Assembly (NCBI GenBank): GCA_963575745.1
Contig: CAUYUJ010008081.1
Span: forward strand, 1-42,420
Source: Prorocentrum cordatum
Lineage: Eukaryota > Sar > Dinophyceae > Prorocentrales > Prorocentraceae
Reading direction: 5' to 3'
DNA: 42,420 nt
Positions 41,295-42,420 of this stretch are shown here, piece by piece; position 1 is the stretch's first letter; the number at the start of each line of letters is the position of its first letter. The position numbers were made by a program, and so were the translations under genes. The notes beneath the pieces are model-generated. The model was not told where the DNA came from, searched no databases, and worked only from the letters and a program-made list of their open reading frames with translations.

Positions 41295-42420
41295 TCAAAC
41301 GAGCACCGTCCGCCTCGCCTCCGCGTCCGCCTCGACCTCCGCCTGCGTGGGCTCGGAGGCTGCCGCCGGCTCCGAGGCGGGCTCGTCGGGCTCCCACGCC
41401 TCCTCCACGAGGCGGCGACCGGGCTCGCACAGTCTCCAGCCGCGCCGCGTGACGCTGGAGTCGGAGGACCACAGGATGCTGGACGACGGGGTGAACCCAT
41501 GCGGACGGCGGCGCCTTCCGCTGAAGGTCTTCCAGCCGTCGACCAGGAGGTAGTCGAAGTACCACTCCACGTTGAAGTACTCCACGATGATGGGTGCTGC
41601 ACTCGCCGCGTTGATCTCGATCGTGCACTGCTGGTTGTTGCTGTAGTACTGCGGATAGTTCGGGCTCTGGACACATGCGCCGTCTTGCACACACGGGCCC
41701 GAAATGGCCCCCCACATGCTCCCGGAGCCTGGCGCAGCCGTCGGTGCAGGCGTCGGTGCTGCAGTCGGAGGGGGTGCAGGTGTTGACACCGGCATACAGA
41801 ATTTCCAGCCACTCCTCGTGACGCTGAAGTCGGACGACCACATGATACTGGATGTCGGGGTGACCCCAGAGGGACCTGAAGATCCAGTATACCTTGCTCC
41901 TCCGTCGACAACTAGGTAGTCGAAGTACGACTCAACGTCAAAACTTTCGACGACGATCGGTGCTGCGTTCGACGCGTCGATCGTGACCGTACACTTCTGG
42001 TTGTTGCCGTATGGTTGCGGATAGTTCGCGCTCTGCACGCATGAGCCGTCGAGCGTGCACGGGCCAGAAATGGCGGCCCACATGTGCGCAGAACTGGGCG
42101 TCGGTGCAGCGGTCGGCGAATGAGTCGGCGGAAGGGTCGGCGCAGCTGTTGGTGCAGCCGTTGGGGAAGCGGTCGGTGCTGCTGTCGGTGCCGCGGTCGG
42201 GGAAGCGGTCGGTGCTTCCGTCGGTGCGGCAGTCGGCGGCGCTGCTGTCGGGGATGCGGTCGGTGCAGGCGTCGGTGCTGCAGTCGGAGGGGGTGCAGGT
42301 GTTGACACCGGCATGCAGAATCTCCATCCACTCCTCGTGACGCTGAAGTCGGACGACCACAGCACGCTCTCCGCCGGGGTGACCCCAGAGGGACCTGAAG
42401 ATCCAGTATACCTTGCTCCT
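41295..42420 (-). CDS. Two-trypsin, three-CUB serine protease, copy 3 (partial, 3' end)
   Basis: The C-terminal part of a third copy, corresponding to residues of about 785-1158: end of CUB1, the PT-rich linker, CUB2, CUB3 and the acidic tail, with the stop at 41295-41297. The frame is open to the window edge and the gene continues beyond it, so its protease domains cannot be judged. The visible part translates identically to copies 1 and 2; I noticed one private synonymous change (Pro codon near 41730) and the unit-2-type synonymous base near 41991. No sign of decay in the visible part. Confidence 0.88.
   Translation of the reverse strand, partial: GARYTGSSGPSGVTPAESVLWSSDFSVTRSGWRFCMPVSTPAPPPTAAPTPAPTASPTAAPPTAAPTEAPTASPTAAPTAAPTASPTAAPTAAPTLPPTHSPTAAPTPSSAHMWAAISGPCTLDGSCVQSANYPQPYGNNQKCTVTIDASNAAPIVVESFDVESYFDYLVVDGGARYTGSSGPSGVTPTSSIMWSSDFSVTRSGWKFCMPVSTPAPPPTAAPTPAPTAAPGSGSMWGAISGPCVQDGACVQSPNYPQYYSNNQQCTIEINAASAAPIIVEYFNVEWYFDYLLVDGWKTFSGRRRRPHGFTPSSSILWSSDSSVTRRGWRLCEPGRRLVEEAWEPDEPASEPAAASEPTQAEVEADAEARRTVLV

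Larger units (their letters stand above)
33021..42420. repeat. Tandem unit 3, body, cut by window end
   Basis: Continuation of unit 3 from AACGAACTGCCCGG. The first ~200 bases have several single-base indels against units 1 and 2. From about 33240 to 36700 it is almost identical to unit 1, from about 36715 to 39590 it differs from both, and further right it alternates between unit-1-like and unit-2-like markers. Confidence 0.93.

Overview
This window looks like nuclear DNA of a GC-rich microbial eukaryote, most probably a dinoflagellate. Three things point that way. Long secreted multidomain proteins carry Pro-Thr/Ala-rich linkers and are encoded without visible introns. Nearly identical gene copies sit head-to-tail. 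Each copy is accompanied by decayed RNase H / tyrosine-recombinase retroelement sequence of a type I associate with dinoflagellate genomes. No bacterial operon structure or ribosome-binding sites are visible. The assignment is an inference; other GC-rich algae with PT-rich linkers are not excluded, and I did not see a dinoflagellate spliced-leader sequence.

Layout. The window is a tandem array of a ~13 kb unit. Unit 1 spans about 1225-14759 and joins unit 2 (about 14760-27823) directly. Unit 3 starts with a short head at 30493-30660, is interrupted by about 2.36 kb of satellite DNA, resumes at 33021 and runs off the right edge. Between units 2 and 3 (27824-30492), inside the interruption, and at the left edge (1-1224) lie satellite-like blocks: 90-bp, 73-bp, 11-bp, 25-31-bp and CAGCCT-type repeats.

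Each unit carries one convincing intact gene on the minus strand. It encodes a 1158-residue secreted protein: signal peptide, trypsin domain, PT-rich linker, second trypsin domain, then three CUB-like domains and an acidic tail. Copies 1 and 2 are complete; copy 3 is cut by the window edge. Both trypsin domains keep the His/Asp/Ser triad, the S1 Asp and an Arg-led activation site. All three CUB domains keep an acidic triad matching the calcium site of cbCUB modules. Copies 1 and 2 differ by about ten bases, and the only amino-acid changes I found lie in the first linker.

Downstream of each gene, on the same strand, is a 5'-truncated, frameshifted DIRS-like (tyrosine-recombinase) retroelement remnant of about 1.6 kb. 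The gene is bracketed by AT-richer cryptic simple-sequence islands. Just upstream of its start is a minisatellite that is G-rich on the coding strand and varies in length between units. The remaining 4-5 kb of each unit is GC-rich DNA with no gene I can support; its long open frames are a by-product of base composition. The array appears to have been duplicated after the retroelement decayed, and unit 3 is a mosaic of unit-1-like and unit-2-like stretches, which suggests gene conversion or unequal exchange.
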